Position numbers and translations under genes: made by a program. A DNA stretch of 64,000 nucleotides from Planctomycetaceae bacterium (GTDB lineage Bacteria > Planctomycetota > UBA1135 > GCA-002686595). The notes under the pieces were generated by a model. It saw nothing but the letters and a program-made list of their open reading frames with translations. It made no database searches and was not told where the DNA came from. Position 1 is the stretch's first letter; the number at the start of each line of letters is the position of its first letter. The stretch spans positions 62,001 to 126,000 of the forward strand of contig WYBT01000049.1 in the NCBI GenBank assembly GCA_011525785.1, in the 5' to 3' direction. Shown here piece after piece: positions 1 to 9,071 of this stretch.

Positions 1-501
1 CTGGTGGCGCGCGCGCGCGCCCGCGCAGGTCTCGAGGGCGTCTGCGCGCTGACGCTGATCACCAACGGTTCGCTGGTCCACCTCGAACGCGTCGAGCGCG
101 CGCTCGCGCGGCTGGCGGCGCACGGCGGCGAAGCGTGGTTCAAGCTCGACGCGGCCGACGACGCGGCGCTGGCGCGCATCAACTCCAGCCACACCGGCGT
201 CGAGCGCGTGCGGCGCAACCTCGAGCGCTGCGCGCGAGCTTGCCGCACCTGGGTGCAGACGATCGCCTTCGACTGGGACGGGCCCACGCTCGCGGGCGAA
301 GGACTCGCGCGCTACTGCGCACTGCTCGGCGAGGTGCTCGACAGCGGCGCGCCGCTCGCCGGCGTTCGGCTGTACGGGCTGGCGCGCGCCTCGCACCAGC
401 CCGAGGCTTCGCAGTTGCGCGCGCTGGACGCTGCACAGCTCGAGGCGCTCGCGCAGGAGATTCGCGCGCGCACGCAGCTCGAGGTGCAGGTCAGCGTTTG
501 A
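1..501 (+). CDS. Radical SAM protein, C-terminal part (5' end outside window)
   Basis: The reading frame is open from the first base and ends at TGA 499-501, so only the last 166 residues are present. The visible part begins with TLITNGSLVH and continues with EAWFKLDAADDAALARIN, the strand 4-6 pattern of radical SAM barrels (TNG, then a K-L-D-A strand, then R-I-N). The CxxxCxxC iron-sulfur motif would lie upstream of the window and cannot be checked. The tail (YGLARASHQPEA) resembles the end of small single-domain radical SAM proteins. The substrate cannot be told from this fragment. Its last 11 bases overlap the convergent lipoprotein gene on the other strand. Confidence 0.7.
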   Translation: MVARARARAGLEGVCALTLITNGSLVHLERVERALARLAAHGGEAWFKLDAADDAALARINSSHTGVERVRRNLERCARACRTWVQTIAFDWDGPTLAGEGLARYCALLGEVLDSGAPLAGVRLYGLARASHQPEASQLRALDAAQLEALAQEIRARTQLEVQVSV

Positions 502-1657
502 GTTCGCCCGCCTGGTAGACGCCGCTGAGCGCCGGATCGATCGAGCCGTCGGGCAGGAAGTACTCCCAGGCCCCTTCGCGCTTGCCGGCCACCATCGGCC
601 CCTGGCCCTCCTTGGAGCCGTCGGCGCGCCAGAAGGTCCAAGTACCGCTCTGCAGGTCCTCGCTGAACTCGCCGCGGCTCTGCGGCTTGCCGTCGGCGAA
701 GAACGCTTCGTAGGGTCCTTGCTTCTTGCCGGCCACCATCACGCCGCGGTTGAGCACCTGGCCGTTGTCGTGGAAGAACAGCCACTCGCCCGACTGCAGC
801 CCGTCGACGAACTCGCCTTCGGAGTGCTTGGAGCCCGACGGGAAGAAGGTCCCCCAGCGGCCGGTGCGCTTGCCTGCGCTCCAGCTGCCCTGGGTCATCA
901 GTTGACCGCCGGGGTGCCAGCGCCGCGCTTCGCCGTCGAGTTGCCCGGCGACCCAGTTGGCCTCCTCGGCGGGCTTGCCGTCGGCGTACCAGCCGCGCCA
1001 CACGCCGACCATCTGGCCCTGCGCGTAGTCGCCCTCGGCCTGGAGCTGACCGTTCTCGTGCCAGGTCTGGAAGCGCCCGGTCTCGAGCCCGTCCTGGTAC
1101 TCGCCCTGGCGCTTCTTTGCGCCACTGGGGTAGTAGTCGGTCCACACGCCGACGCGCTTGCCGGCGTTGTAGCTGCCCTCGTCTAGCTTGCCGCCCTCGG
1201 GGTAGTACGAGACCCACAAGCCGTGCTCGCGGTCGTCGAGGAAGGCCCCCTCCGTGAAGCGCGCGCCGTTCGCGTGGTTCATCCGCACCACGCCTTCGCG
1301 CTTGCCGTTGACGTACTGGATCTGCGCCTTGAGGCTTCCGTCGGGGAAGAGCAGCCGCCACTCGCCGACCTTGAGGTCGTCCTTGTAGGCGCCCTTGGCG
1401 GAGACCTTGCCGTCGAGGTCCCACTCGACCCACGGTCCGTGGCGCAGTCCGTTGAGCAACATGCCCTGCTCGGCGGGCTTGGTGCGCGTCTCGTCGTGGA
1501 AGCGCGTCGCGGGAACCGGCGTGTCGGCGGCCGGAGCACCCGCGGCGGCGCCGTTGGCTGCACCGGGAGCAGTTTGGGGCGCGGGCTCGTCACCGCCGCA
1601 GGCGCCCATCGAAAGCAGCACGCCGGCCAGCCCGAGCGATCGGAGGAGTCGTTGCAT
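491..1657 (-). CDS. MORN_2-repeat lipoprotein (YwqK-like)
   Basis: The product has 388 residues. The ATG at 1657 is chosen because it gives a lipoprotein signal peptide at once: a hydrophobic stretch at residues 8-18 and a lipobox ending at Cys20 (LLSMGAC-G). A frame-open extension upstream has no such logic. After an Ala/Pro-rich linker (21-55), residues about 74-384 are thirteen repeats of 23-24 residues with the pattern G-x-W-x-x-Y/F-x-x-x-G-x-x-x-x-x-G-x-Y, the MORN_2 type found in YwqK-like proteins. Such repeats form an extended beta-sheet surface; the ligand is not known. Predicted to be anchored on the outer face of a membrane. The stop overlaps the convergent radical SAM gene. The upstream neighbour ends 77 bases away on the same strand. 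Confidence 0.85.
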   Translation of the reverse strand: MQRLLRSLGLAGVLLSMGACGGDEPAPQTAPGAANGAAAGAPAADTPVPATRFHDETRTKPAEQGMLLNGLRHGPWVEWDLDGKVSAKGAYKDDLKVGEWRLLFPDGSLKAQIQYVNGKREGVVRMNHANGARFTEGAFLDDREHGLWVSYYPEGGKLDEGSYNAGKRVGVWTDYYPSGAKKRQGEYQDGLETGRFQTWHENGQLQAEGDYAQGQMVGVWRGWYADGKPAEEANWVAGQLDGEARRWHPGGQLMTQGSWSAGKRTGRWGTFFPSGSKHSEGEFVDGLQSGEWLFFHDNGQVLNRGVMVAGKKQGPYEAFFADGKPQSRGEFSEDLQSGTWTFWRADGSKEGQGPMVAGKREGAWEYFLPDGSIDPALSGVYQAGELKR

Positions 1658-1734
1658 GGTGCGCGGGATCCTAGCAGCCGACCTCGGCCCGTTTCTCCGA
1701 GCGCGCGGAGCGCCGAGGTCTGGAGGCGTGGACT

Positions 1735-4128
1735 TCAGGGGCAGTTGTCGTTGGCAGCCCCCGGCGTGCCGTGATCGCCGGCGCCGTAGGTCGTGACGCC
1801 CGCGCACCAGCGGTTGGGGTCGTCGTTGAGCAGGTGATTGAGCGTGGCGGGCTGGAGGCTGAGCGAGTAGCCGCTCAGCGTGGGCCAGATGACGTTGTCG
1901 AACTCGATGCGGTCGACCTCGACCGCATTGGGCGCGGTGAGCACGATCTCGTCGCCGGCGTTGTCGAGGCGGAACGAGGTGAAGGCGTAGCTCGCCGCCA
2001 GCGTCACGCCGCCGTTGGTCTGCGTGTTGGAGTTCGGACCGACCACGACCCGCTGACCGGGCCCGATCAGGATCGCCGACCCGCCGTTCGAGAGCACCAC
2101 GCTCTCACCGCCGTTGTCGCTCAGCGTCCAGCCCGCGAGGTCGATGGTGTGGGTCGTGGTGTTGTAGAGCTCGATCCACTCGCCGGCCGAGTCCGCGACG
2201 GCCGCGGGGTCCTTCATCACCTCGGTGATCACGATGTGCCCCGGCTCCGCGGGCGGCGCGAGCGGACAGAACTTGACCTCGAGCGCCGCCGAGAGCCCCA
2301 CGTTCGTCCCGTCCGGGTGGAACGGGTCGCGGAACCAGAACTGGTAGTAGCGCGTGGTCCCCGGCATGCTCGCGTCGATCGCGATCGGGTAGCTGACCGA
2401 GCCGCTGAAGTCGGTCTGCCTCACGCCCAGGCGCTGCACCGGATTGGCGACGTAGCGGATGCCGCCAAGGAACGGCGCAGAGGCCGTCGCCGTGCCCCAG
2501 AAGGCGATGGTCGAGACCAGCGGCATCGCGTTGACCAGCCGCACCGCGAAATCGTTGGTGTCGATGCTGGGAGTGCCGGTCCACGCCGCGTACGGCGAGG
2601 TCAGATTGCTGGTCAGCTTGCCGACGCCGTAGGGCACGGGCAGCGGACAGGCCGGTTGCTCGTTGTCGTTCGGCGCCCAGGGCGTGCCCAGATCGGCGCC
2701 CGACCAGGCGTTGAGCGCCGCCGCGAAGTTCGAGGCCCCGCTCGAGCCCGTGGGTTGGATGCGCTCGGCGGAGACGCCCGGTTGCACGCTGATGCCGCCG
2801 CCGCCCCAGGTCACGGTCTCCATGACCGCGCCCGTCCACGAGCGCAGCGTCAGCGCGCCGCTCGAGTTGGGCAACGAGAACAACTGCCAGGGCGCGTTCA
2901 CGCCGGGGAACACGTTGCCGTTGCGCGAGCGACGTCCGTCGACGCCGACCACGAACTGCTCGCCCGGCTCGACCAGCACCTGACTGCGCAGGGAGAAGTT
3001 CTGCGCACCGCTCGAGAACTGCATGCCGCCCAGGTTGAGCGTCTGGCCCGAGACGTTCTTGAGCTCGAACCACTCGCCGTAGGCGTCGGCGCTCCCTGCC
3101 GGATCGACCAGCAGCTCGTTGACCACGATGTCCGCGGGCGCGGCGCGCTGGCCGGGCTGCTCGAAGGTCGCGAACTGGAGCGTCACTCCGCCGCTGGCGG
3201 TGCTGGTCGCGCTGAAGGTGTCGCCGTCGCTGGTGATCAGGATCGTGCCGTTGACCGCGTTGAACGCACCCGGGTCGCCGCCGGTGGCGAGCACCGTGTC
3301 GCCCTCGGTCGTGCACCACTGCACGCGCGTGGCGCCGGTCGTACTCCAGGTCGTGACGACGGGCTCGGTGGGATGGCCGTAGGGGTTGTCGTGGCCGGCG
3401 GAGTGGAGCACCAGACTGGGGTTGAGGTTCGAGACCACCGTGGACGAGCTGCTCGAGCTCGAACCGTGGTGCGAGGAGATCGCCACCTCGACCTGGCCGG
3501 CGATCGCGCTCACCGGACCCTCGACGTTGGGCGTGCTCAGTCCGCCCGCCGTGAGATCGCCCGCGACGTACAGATCGAAATCGCCGTAGCGCAGCACCAT
3601 GCCGAGCGAGCGCGAGTTCTCGTCGCCGTCGGGGTTGACCGAACCGCCGCTCCAGGCCGCGTCGCGCGAAAGGAACTGCAGCGTCGCGCCGCCGCCCAGG
3701 TCGATGGTCTGACCGATGGTCGCGATCGCGCGCTTGCCGCTGACCGCCGACAGGTACGAGGTCACGAAGCCGTTCGAAGGCCGGTCGTTGTCGCCGCGGT
3801 CGTAGGCCGCCACCAGCGGCTTGAAGGCCGAGTTGTGGATCTCGGTCAGGCCGCCGAAGTGATCGGTGTGCCAGTGCGTCATCACGCTGTAGTCCAGGCC
3901 GGTCACGCCGATCGACTGGAGGTACGGGCGCACGATCGCCGTGCCGTCGCCGGGGTTGCCGCCGTCGATGAGCAGCCGCGTGCCGGCCGGGCTCTTCACG
4001 AACACCGCCAGCCCCTGGTCGACGTTGATCACGCGCACCTCGAGCTGCTGCGCGAAAGCGGTGGCGCCCGCGAGGGCGAAGGCGAAGGAGAACGACAGCG
4101 CGCGGCGCGCGGTGGAGCGGTGCGTCAT
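1735..4128 (-). CDS. Secreted metallo-beta-lactamase-fold hydrolase with two lamin-tail domains
   Basis: The product has 797 residues. A signal peptide spans residues 1-27 (ARRA then a hydrophobic run, ATAFA-QQ). Residues 28-320 are a metallo-beta-lactamase fold of the ComEC/Rec2 type: IDGGNPGDG at about 55-62, the metal motif THWHTDH at 84-90, AGDLT, and the SHHGS motif typical of this group. Two lamin-tail (LTD) beta-sandwich domains follow, one from about 332 (IVVNELLVDPAGSADAYGEW) and one from about 632 to the end (IVITEVMKDPAAVADSAGEW). A beta-rich linker separates them. LTDs are common in secreted and surface proteins, often beside nucleases and hydrolases. An exported metal hydrolase, perhaps a nuclease or phosphodiesterase, is likely; the substrate is unknown. 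Confidence 0.85.
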   Translation of the reverse strand: MTHRSTARRALSFSFAFALAGATAFAQQLEVRVINVDQGLAVFVKSPAGTRLLIDGGNPGDGTAIVRPYLQSIGVTGLDYSVMTHWHTDHFGGLTEIHNSAFKPLVAAYDRGDNDRPSNGFVTSYLSAVSGKRAIATIGQTIDLGGGATLQFLSRDAAWSGGSVNPDGDENSRSLGMVLRYGDFDLYVAGDLTAGGLSTPNVEGPVSAIAGQVEVAISSHHGSSSSSSSTVVSNLNPSLVLHSAGHDNPYGHPTEPVVTTWSTTGATRVQWCTTEGDTVLATGGDPGAFNAVNGTILITSDGDTFSATSTASGGVTLQFATFEQPGQRAAPADIVVNELLVDPAGSADAYGEWFELKNVSGQTLNLGGMQFSSGAQNFSLRSQVLVEPGEQFVVGVDGRRSRNGNVFPGVNAPWQLFSLPNSSGALTLRSWTGAVMETVTWGGGGISVQPGVSAERIQPTGSSGASNFAAALNAWSGADLGTPWAPNDNEQPACPLPVPYGVGKLTSNLTSPYAAWTGTPSIDTNDFAVRLVNAMPLVSTIAFWGTATASAPFLGGIRYVANPVQRLGVRQTDFSGSVSYPIAIDASMPGTTRYYQFWFRDPFHPDGTNVGLSAALEVKFCPLAPPAEPGHIVITEVMKDPAAVADSAGEWIELYNTTTHTIDLAGWTLSDNGGESVVLSNGGSAILIGPGQRVVVGPNSNTQTNGGVTLAASYAFTSFRLDNAGDEIVLTAPNAVEVDRIEFDNVIWPTLSGYSLSLQPATLNHLLNDDPNRWCAGVTTYGAGDHGTPGAANDNCP

Positions 4129-4276
4129 GGGGCCGGATCAGGGGGCGGTGCGGCGGAGACGAGCCCCTTCAAAGTACCACCCAACTGCGCGGGCCGACGG
4201 CGCGCCCTCGTCCGCGCGCGCCGGCGCGGCCCCCGGACTGCGTAGCGCGACGCGCGCGAGCCGGTTGGTTCCACCG

Positions 4277-6883
4277 CTACCAGCGCAGCGTCACCGGGTC
4301 GGCGCCGCGCAAGCGCACCTCGAGACGTCCGACCTCTTGCCCGCCCTTCGTCAGCACCAGCGTGCGGACGCGCGAACTCACCGAGTGCACGCCCGAGCGC
4401 CCGGCCGAGAGCGGGATCGCGGTGAACGCGTTGATGCTCCCGCCGCGCAGGCGCAGGAGATCGAGCGGGCGGCCTTCGCCGTCGCGCGCCTCGAGGGCGT
4501 CGGCGCGCTCGAGCGGCGGAGCGAGCTCGAGTTCGAACGCGCAACGCGGATCGGCCACCAGGCGCAGGCTGAGCGGATCTACGGCCGTGTCCAGGGCGTG
4601 CTCGCTCGGCACCAGTCCGTCGCCGCGGATCGTGATGTTCAGCGGCGCGCGCGGAACGTCCTCGAAGCTGAAGCGCCCGTGCTCGTCGCTCTGCGTCTGC
4701 GCGCCGCCCTCGCGCGCCGTGAGGTACACGCTGCCGCCGAACACGCGCGCGCGGGCGGAGAACACCTCGAGCTCGAGCTGCAGCGTCGCGTTTGCGATCG
4801 GCTCATCGTCAGGGCCCAGCACCACTCCGCTGAGCCGCTCCCAGCGAGCGGGCCGCGGGAGCTCGATGCGCACGGAGTTGTCGCCCGCCTGGAACGGCTC
4901 GCTGACGAAGCGCTCGAGCGCGCCCTCGCGCTGCACCTCGATGCGGTACTCGCGCTGCGCGAGCCCGCCGAGTTCGAAGCGCCCCTGCGAGTCCGTGCGC
5001 ACGTAGTTCCACAGCGCGCTCGGCGGCCCGGGCCGCGTGTAGTAATCCCAGAAGTGATCGCCGTCGCTCTCGGGCATGTCGCGCAAGCTCGCCACGGCCT
5101 GCGGCGGAACTGCAGCGCCCGCCGCGAGCGCCTCGAGCGTCGCGGGCATGCGCCCGATCACGCCGAAGTGCGTCGGGTCGGCGAGGCACACGCGCGCGCC
5201 CGCGACCGGCTCGCGCTCGTGGTCGAGCACGACGCCCGCGAAGGCGAGTGCGCGCCCGGGCAGCACGACTTCCACGTGTTCGGGCCAGCCCGCGTCGCCG
5301 CGCGGCTCGAAGGGGCGCTCGAGCACAGCCGGCAGGTAGCCCGCGAGCACGGCGCGCAGCTCGTCGGCGGTGACCGCGCGCGACAGGTCGAGTTCGAAGC
5401 GCCCCTCGCCGTCGCACAGCGCGGAGGTGAGCCCGATCGACACGCGCGCCTTGGGCGCCGGCTCGCGCTCGGGCGTGAGCACCACGCCCGTGAGTCGCCC
5501 CTGCGCCGGCGCGCGCGGACGCGCGAGCACGATGCTCAGCGCGCGCGTGCTCTGCGTCGGCGCGGGAGCTTCGAAGGGCTCGAAGCCGTCGAGCGCCACG
5601 CGCAGTCGCGCTCCGACCAGCGCGGGCGCGCGCGAGAACGAGAAACGGCCGTGCGCGTCGCTGCGGGCGGCGAAGCCCAGCTCGTGCGCGCCTTCGAGAT
5701 CGACCGCGAAGCGCGCGTCGAAGTCGCCCGGGTTGAGCAGGCTGATCAGGGCGTCGGACAACGCGTGCCCAGAGCTGTCGAGCACCTCGCCGGACAGTTC
5801 GATCGACTCCGCCACGATCACGATCGGCGTCGCGCCGCGCGCGGGCGCGAACTCCCCCGCCGCAAAGGTCAGCCAGCGTTCGTCGAGCGCTTCGATGCGG
5901 CCGCTCTGGTCGCCCGTCGAGAGCGCGAACCACCCGCCGCTGCCGCTGAGCGCGCGCTCCGAGCCGCCGCGCTGCCCCACGCTCACGCCTCCGAGCGCTT
6001 GGCCGTCGGCGGAGAACACGCGCCCCTCGACGAGGCGCTTCCCGACCGGCGCGACCGCCGTTGCGAGCGCTGCGTCGCCGGGCGCGCGCGCGAGCTCGGG
6101 CGGCTCGAGCCGCGCGGTCTCGGACGAGGCAGGCGGAGGCAGCGACGTCGGACTCGCCGCGCGCGCTCCTGCATCGACCGCAGGTGCAGCGGCCGTCGAG
6201 GGAGCGAGTTCACCCGAGCGCTCGCGCGCCGCGGGCCACAGAGCCCAACCTGCGGCGCCGAGCACGACCAGCAGCGTAGACACGACCAACTTCACGTTCA
6301 CGAGCGTCACTCCGAGGGGCCAGGAAACTGCGGACGGCTCCGGGGCGAGCAGCGGCGCGAGCGCGCCGAGCCAACCTTCGCGTCCGCCGTCGCGCTCCAG
6401 TCGCGCGCGCAACTGGCGCAGCGCGTTGGTCAAGCGGTGGGACACGCTCTGGGCCGAGCAGCCCAGGCGCGCTGCGATCGCGCGCGGCGCGAGCCCTTCG
6501 ACGTAGCGCAGCACGACCACCGTGCGCTGCGCCTCCTCGAGCTCGGCCACAGCCGCCATCAGGCGGCGCTGCGCCTCGAGCTGCGCGAGCGCCTCGTCGG
6601 CCGGCGGCAAGTGCTCGCTGCGCGCCGCGGCGCTCTCGCGGGCCGAGCGGTGGTGCGAGAGCCGCGCAGACTCGCGCAGGAAGTTGCGCGCGACCTGCGC
6701 CATCCAGCCGCGCGAAGGCGACTGGCCGGCGCGCGCGCGCCTCCACGCCGCGAACAGCGTGTCCTGCACGATGTCGTCAGCGAGGTGGCGGTCCGAGGCG
6801 AGCGTCCGCGCGAGCGCGCGCACCCAGGCCACGTCCTCCAGGAGCAACTCGCAGCTCCTCGGCTCACCTCCACTCACGGTCAT
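4277..6883 (-). CDS. ECF sigma factor fused to a membrane segment and carboxypeptidase-regulatory-like repeats
   Basis: With the ATG at 6883 the product has 868 residues. Upstream in-frame ATGs at 6988 and 6985 would add about 35 residues that do not look like sigma factor. Residues 12-75 match sigma region 2 (LADDIVQDTLFAAWRR, then a WMAQVARNFLRE helix). Residues 105-163 match region 4 (VVLRYVEGLAPRAIAARLGC, a helix-turn-helix, and SHRLTNALRQLR). A single hydrophobic segment lies at 191-216. The remaining 650 residues contain about five carboxypeptidase-regulatory-like beta-sandwich repeats, each with G-x-V-x-x-x-x-x-x-P-x-x-x-A-x-V followed by D-x-x-G-R-F. The layout suggests a cytoplasmic sigma module tethered to an exported sensor or adhesion region. 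Planctomycete ECF sigma factors with long C-terminal extensions are known. No anti-sigma gene is adjacent. Confidence 0.85.
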   Translation of the reverse strand: MTVSGGEPRSCELLLEDVAWVRALARTLASDRHLADDIVQDTLFAAWRRARAGQSPSRGWMAQVARNFLRESARLSHHRSARESAAARSEHLPPADEALAQLEAQRRLMAAVAELEEAQRTVVVLRYVEGLAPRAIAARLGCSAQSVSHRLTNALRQLRARLERDGGREGWLGALAPLLAPEPSAVSWPLGVTLVNVKLVVSTLLVVLGAAGWALWPAARERSGELAPSTAAAPAVDAGARAASPTSLPPPASSETARLEPPELARAPGDAALATAVAPVGKRLVEGRVFSADGQALGGVSVGQRGGSERALSGSGGWFALSTGDQSGRIEALDERWLTFAAGEFAPARGATPIVIVAESIELSGEVLDSSGHALSDALISLLNPGDFDARFAVDLEGAHELGFAARSDAHGRFSFSRAPALVGARLRVALDGFEPFEAPAPTQSTRALSIVLARPRAPAQGRLTGVVLTPEREPAPKARVSIGLTSALCDGEGRFELDLSRAVTADELRAVLAGYLPAVLERPFEPRGDAGWPEHVEVVLPGRALAFAGVVLDHEREPVAGARVCLADPTHFGVIGRMPATLEALAAGAAVPPQAVASLRDMPESDGDHFWDYYTRPGPPSALWNYVRTDSQGRFELGGLAQREYRIEVQREGALERFVSEPFQAGDNSVRIELPRPARWERLSGVVLGPDDEPIANATLQLELEVFSARARVFGGSVYLTAREGGAQTQSDEHGRFSFEDVPRAPLNITIRGDGLVPSEHALDTAVDPLSLRLVADPRCAFELELAPPLERADALEARDGEGRPLDLLRLRGGSINAFTAIPLSAGRSGVHSVSSRVRTLVLTKGGQEVGRLEVRLRGADPVTLRW

Positions 6884-6997
6884 GTCTCGAACCACGATGC
6901 AGCGCGGCGCGAATTCGCGCTCGCAATCCTCGACTTCGCTCAGCGGCGCCCTCGACTTCGCCGCGCGAGCGCGCAGCCCTATCATCACTGCGCTCCC

Positions 6998-7645
6998 ATG
7001 CCGCGCACCCTCCTCGCACTGGTCCTGCTCGCGGCGCTGGGTGTCGCGAGCTGGTGGTGGCTGTCCCTAGATCCGGCGGGAGCGTCTTCGCCCGGCGCGG
7101 CGAGCCCAAAGGCAGCAGCGGGCTCAACCCAGACGCCGCGGGACGCGCAGCGACCGCAGGAGGTCGCGACGGCTCCGCGCGAGGAGCAGCGCGAGCGTTC
7201 GGCGCTGGCGCCTCCCCCGCCGCCGCCCGAGCCGCAGGGCATCGAGGACGGCGCGGGCGCAGCGCCGGTGCAGGGCGACTTCAGCTCCAAGTACAAGGAC
7301 TTCGAGCCACGCCAACTGCGCGAGCAGCTCCAGCGGCTCGAGGGCGAACTGGCGCGCGAGCTCGACAACGCGATCCTCCCGCGCTTCGCCGACGGACGCT
7401 TCAACGAACACGCCGTCTCGCGCGACGAGCGCCGCTCGCTGATGGCGGTGCTCGCCGAGCACACCAAGGGCGACCCGCTGTGCCGCGCCTGGCCGGTGTT
7501 CGACCCGGCCGATGCGTCGAACCCGACGGCGCAGCAGACCCTGATCGCCGTGCGCGTGGTGTGCCTCGAGCGCGGCGAGCACGCGTCACTGGCGGCGCTG
7601 GTCGACGAGTGCGCCTGGCTGCGCGCGCAGTCCAGCGCGAAGTGA
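6998..7645 (+). CDS. Small membrane-anchored protein of unknown function
   Basis: The product has 215 residues, read from ATG 6998, which opens directly into a hydrophobic anchor (residues 4-24, LLALVLLAALG...WWW). A Pro/Ala/Ser-rich linker follows (25-90, with six consecutive prolines), then a charged helical region (FSSKYKDFEPRQLREQLQRL) and a compact C-terminal domain with two cysteines (one in DPLCRAW). I recognise no family. It is divergent from the fusion sigma factor, 114 bases apart, and 13 bases upstream of the FGGY kinase, so it may share a promoter region with the former and a transcript with the latter. A -10-like TATCAT lies 12 bases before the ATG. Confidence 0.7.
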   Translation: MPRTLLALVLLAALGVASWWWLSLDPAGASSPGAASPKAAAGSTQTPRDAQRPQEVATAPREEQRERSALAPPPPPPEPQGIEDGAGAAPVQGDFSSKYKDFEPRQLREQLQRLEGELARELDNAILPRFADGRFNEHAVSRDERRSLMAVLAEHTKGDPLCRAWPVFDPADASNPTAQQTLIAVRVVCLERGEHASLAALVDECAWLRAQSSAK

Positions 7646-7658
7646 GCCGCCGCGCGCG

Positions 7659-9041
7659 ATGAGCACCGACGCTCCGCTCGCGCTGGCGCTCGACTTGGGC
7701 TCGACGCGCCTCAAATTGGGCCTGCTCGGGCCCGCGGGCGAGTTCGAACTGGTGGCCTCGCGCGCCGCGCCCGCCGTTCGCGAGAGCGGACTGGAGTGCG
7801 ACTTCGACGCGCAGGAGTTCGACGCGCAGGTCGGAGAGCTGCTCGCGCTCGCCGCGCACTGGCGCGCTCCGCTGGGGATCGCCTGCCAACGCTCGAGCTT
7901 CGTCGCCTGGGATGCGCGCGACGGCCGCGCCCTGACGCGCGCCATCAGTTGGCGCGACCGGCGTGCGCAGAGCTGGTGCGAGCACCACGCACAGCGCGGG
8001 CAGGAGCTAGCTCGTCGCTGCGGAGTGCGCTTCTCGCCGCACTACCTCGGCCCCAAGCTCGCCGCGCTCGTCGAGCAAGGCGCCCTGCCGCACGCGGGCG
8101 AAGATCTGCGCGTGGGCACGCTCGAGTCGTACGTGCTCGCGCGCCGCGCGTCCGACTCGGAGCACGTCACCGACGTGAGCATGGCCGCGCGCACACTGCT
8201 CCTCGACCCGCAGAGCGGCGCATGGGATGCAGCGGCCGCGCAGTTCTTCGGCGTGCGCGTCGAGAGCCTGCCGCGCGTGCTCGCGAGCGTCGGTCGCGCG
8301 CACCTCCTGTCGAGCGGGCTGCGCGTGAGCGCGTCGCTCTCGGACCAGGCCGCCGCCTTCCTCGCGATCGCGCGGCCCGGCGCGGACGACGTGCTGGTCA
8401 ACCTCGGAACCGGCGGCTTCGTGCTGCGCGAGTGCGCTGGCTTCCAAGCGCGCGACGACTACCTGTGCGGTCCGCTGCTCGACGCAGCGAGCGGCGCGCG
8501 GCGCTGGGCGCTCGAGGGCACGGTGAACGCTGGCGCAGCCGGCCTGGACGCGATCGGTGGTGCGAGCGCTGCGCCCGCGGCGAGCGACAGCCAGCCCGAG
8601 CTGTTCTGCTCGCCCGAATCGGGCCTGGGCGCGCCGCACTGGCGAGCCGGATGCTCGCCAACTTGGTCGAAGCCGCCCGCAGCACTCGACGCGAGCGCGC
8701 GGCGCCGCGCCTACCTCGAGGGCCTGGTGTTCCGCGTGGCTGAGATCGTCGACGCGCTCGACCCGGCCTGCAGCTCGAGCGTGTTCCTCTCCGGCGGCGT
8801 CGCGCGCGATCCGTTCATCGCGCCGGCGCTCGCTCTGTTGCTGCGCCGACCGCTCGAGCTGCTCGACGAGCACGAGTCGACGCTGCTGGGCGCCGCACGC
8901 CTGGCCGCGGGCCTCGCGCCCTTCGCCGACCCGCCGCGGCGCCGCGTGGCGCCGTCGGAAGCGAGCTGGCTCGCGGCCAAGCGCACGCGCTGGACGCGCT
9001 GGCGCGACGCGTGGCTGGCTGGCGCGCCCGCGCATTCTTGA
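7659..9041 (+). CDS. FGGY-family carbohydrate kinase
   Basis: The product has 460 residues, somewhat shorter than typical FGGY kinases (about 490-520). These enzymes phosphorylate sugars or polyols with ATP. Visible signatures are the N-terminal phosphate-1 motif DLGSTRLKLG at 12-21, a WRDRRA motif at 98-103, the catalytic-base region SLSDQAAAF with Asp229, NLGTGGFVL at 248-256 (ATP phosphate binding), and SGGVARDPF near the C-terminus. The order matches glycerol/xylulose-type kinases, but the substrate cannot be assigned from these motifs. It starts 13 bases after the preceding small gene and faces the SlyD-like gene, with 30 bases between the two stops. Confidence 0.88.
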   Translation: MSTDAPLALALDLGSTRLKLGLLGPAGEFELVASRAAPAVRESGLECDFDAQEFDAQVGELLALAAHWRAPLGIACQRSSFVAWDARDGRALTRAISWRDRRAQSWCEHHAQRGQELARRCGVRFSPHYLGPKLAALVEQGALPHAGEDLRVGTLESYVLARRASDSEHVTDVSMAARTLLLDPQSGAWDAAAAQFFGVRVESLPRVLASVGRAHLLSSGLRVSASLSDQAAAFLAIARPGADDVLVNLGTGGFVLRECAGFQARDDYLCGPLLDAASGARRWALEGTVNAGAAGLDAIGGASAAPAASDSQPELFCSPESGLGAPHWRAGCSPTWSKPPAALDASARRRAYLEGLVFRVAEIVDALDPACSSSVFLSGGVARDPFIAPALALLLRRPLELLDEHESTLLGAARLAAGLAPFADPPRRRVAPSEASWLAAKRTRWTRWRDAWLAGAPAHS

Positions 9042-9071
9042 GAGCGCCGTGCGCGGCCTGCGCGCGCGGGC

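Noticed and set aside
1771-4245. Long + strand open frame opposite the lamin-tail hydrolase
   Set aside because: Arg/Val/Ala-rich shadow without recognisable domains.
3941-6997. Long + strand open frame running into the small membrane protein gene
   Set aside because: It is antisense to the sigma-factor fusion and low in complexity. Only the part from ATG 6998 has gene-like features.
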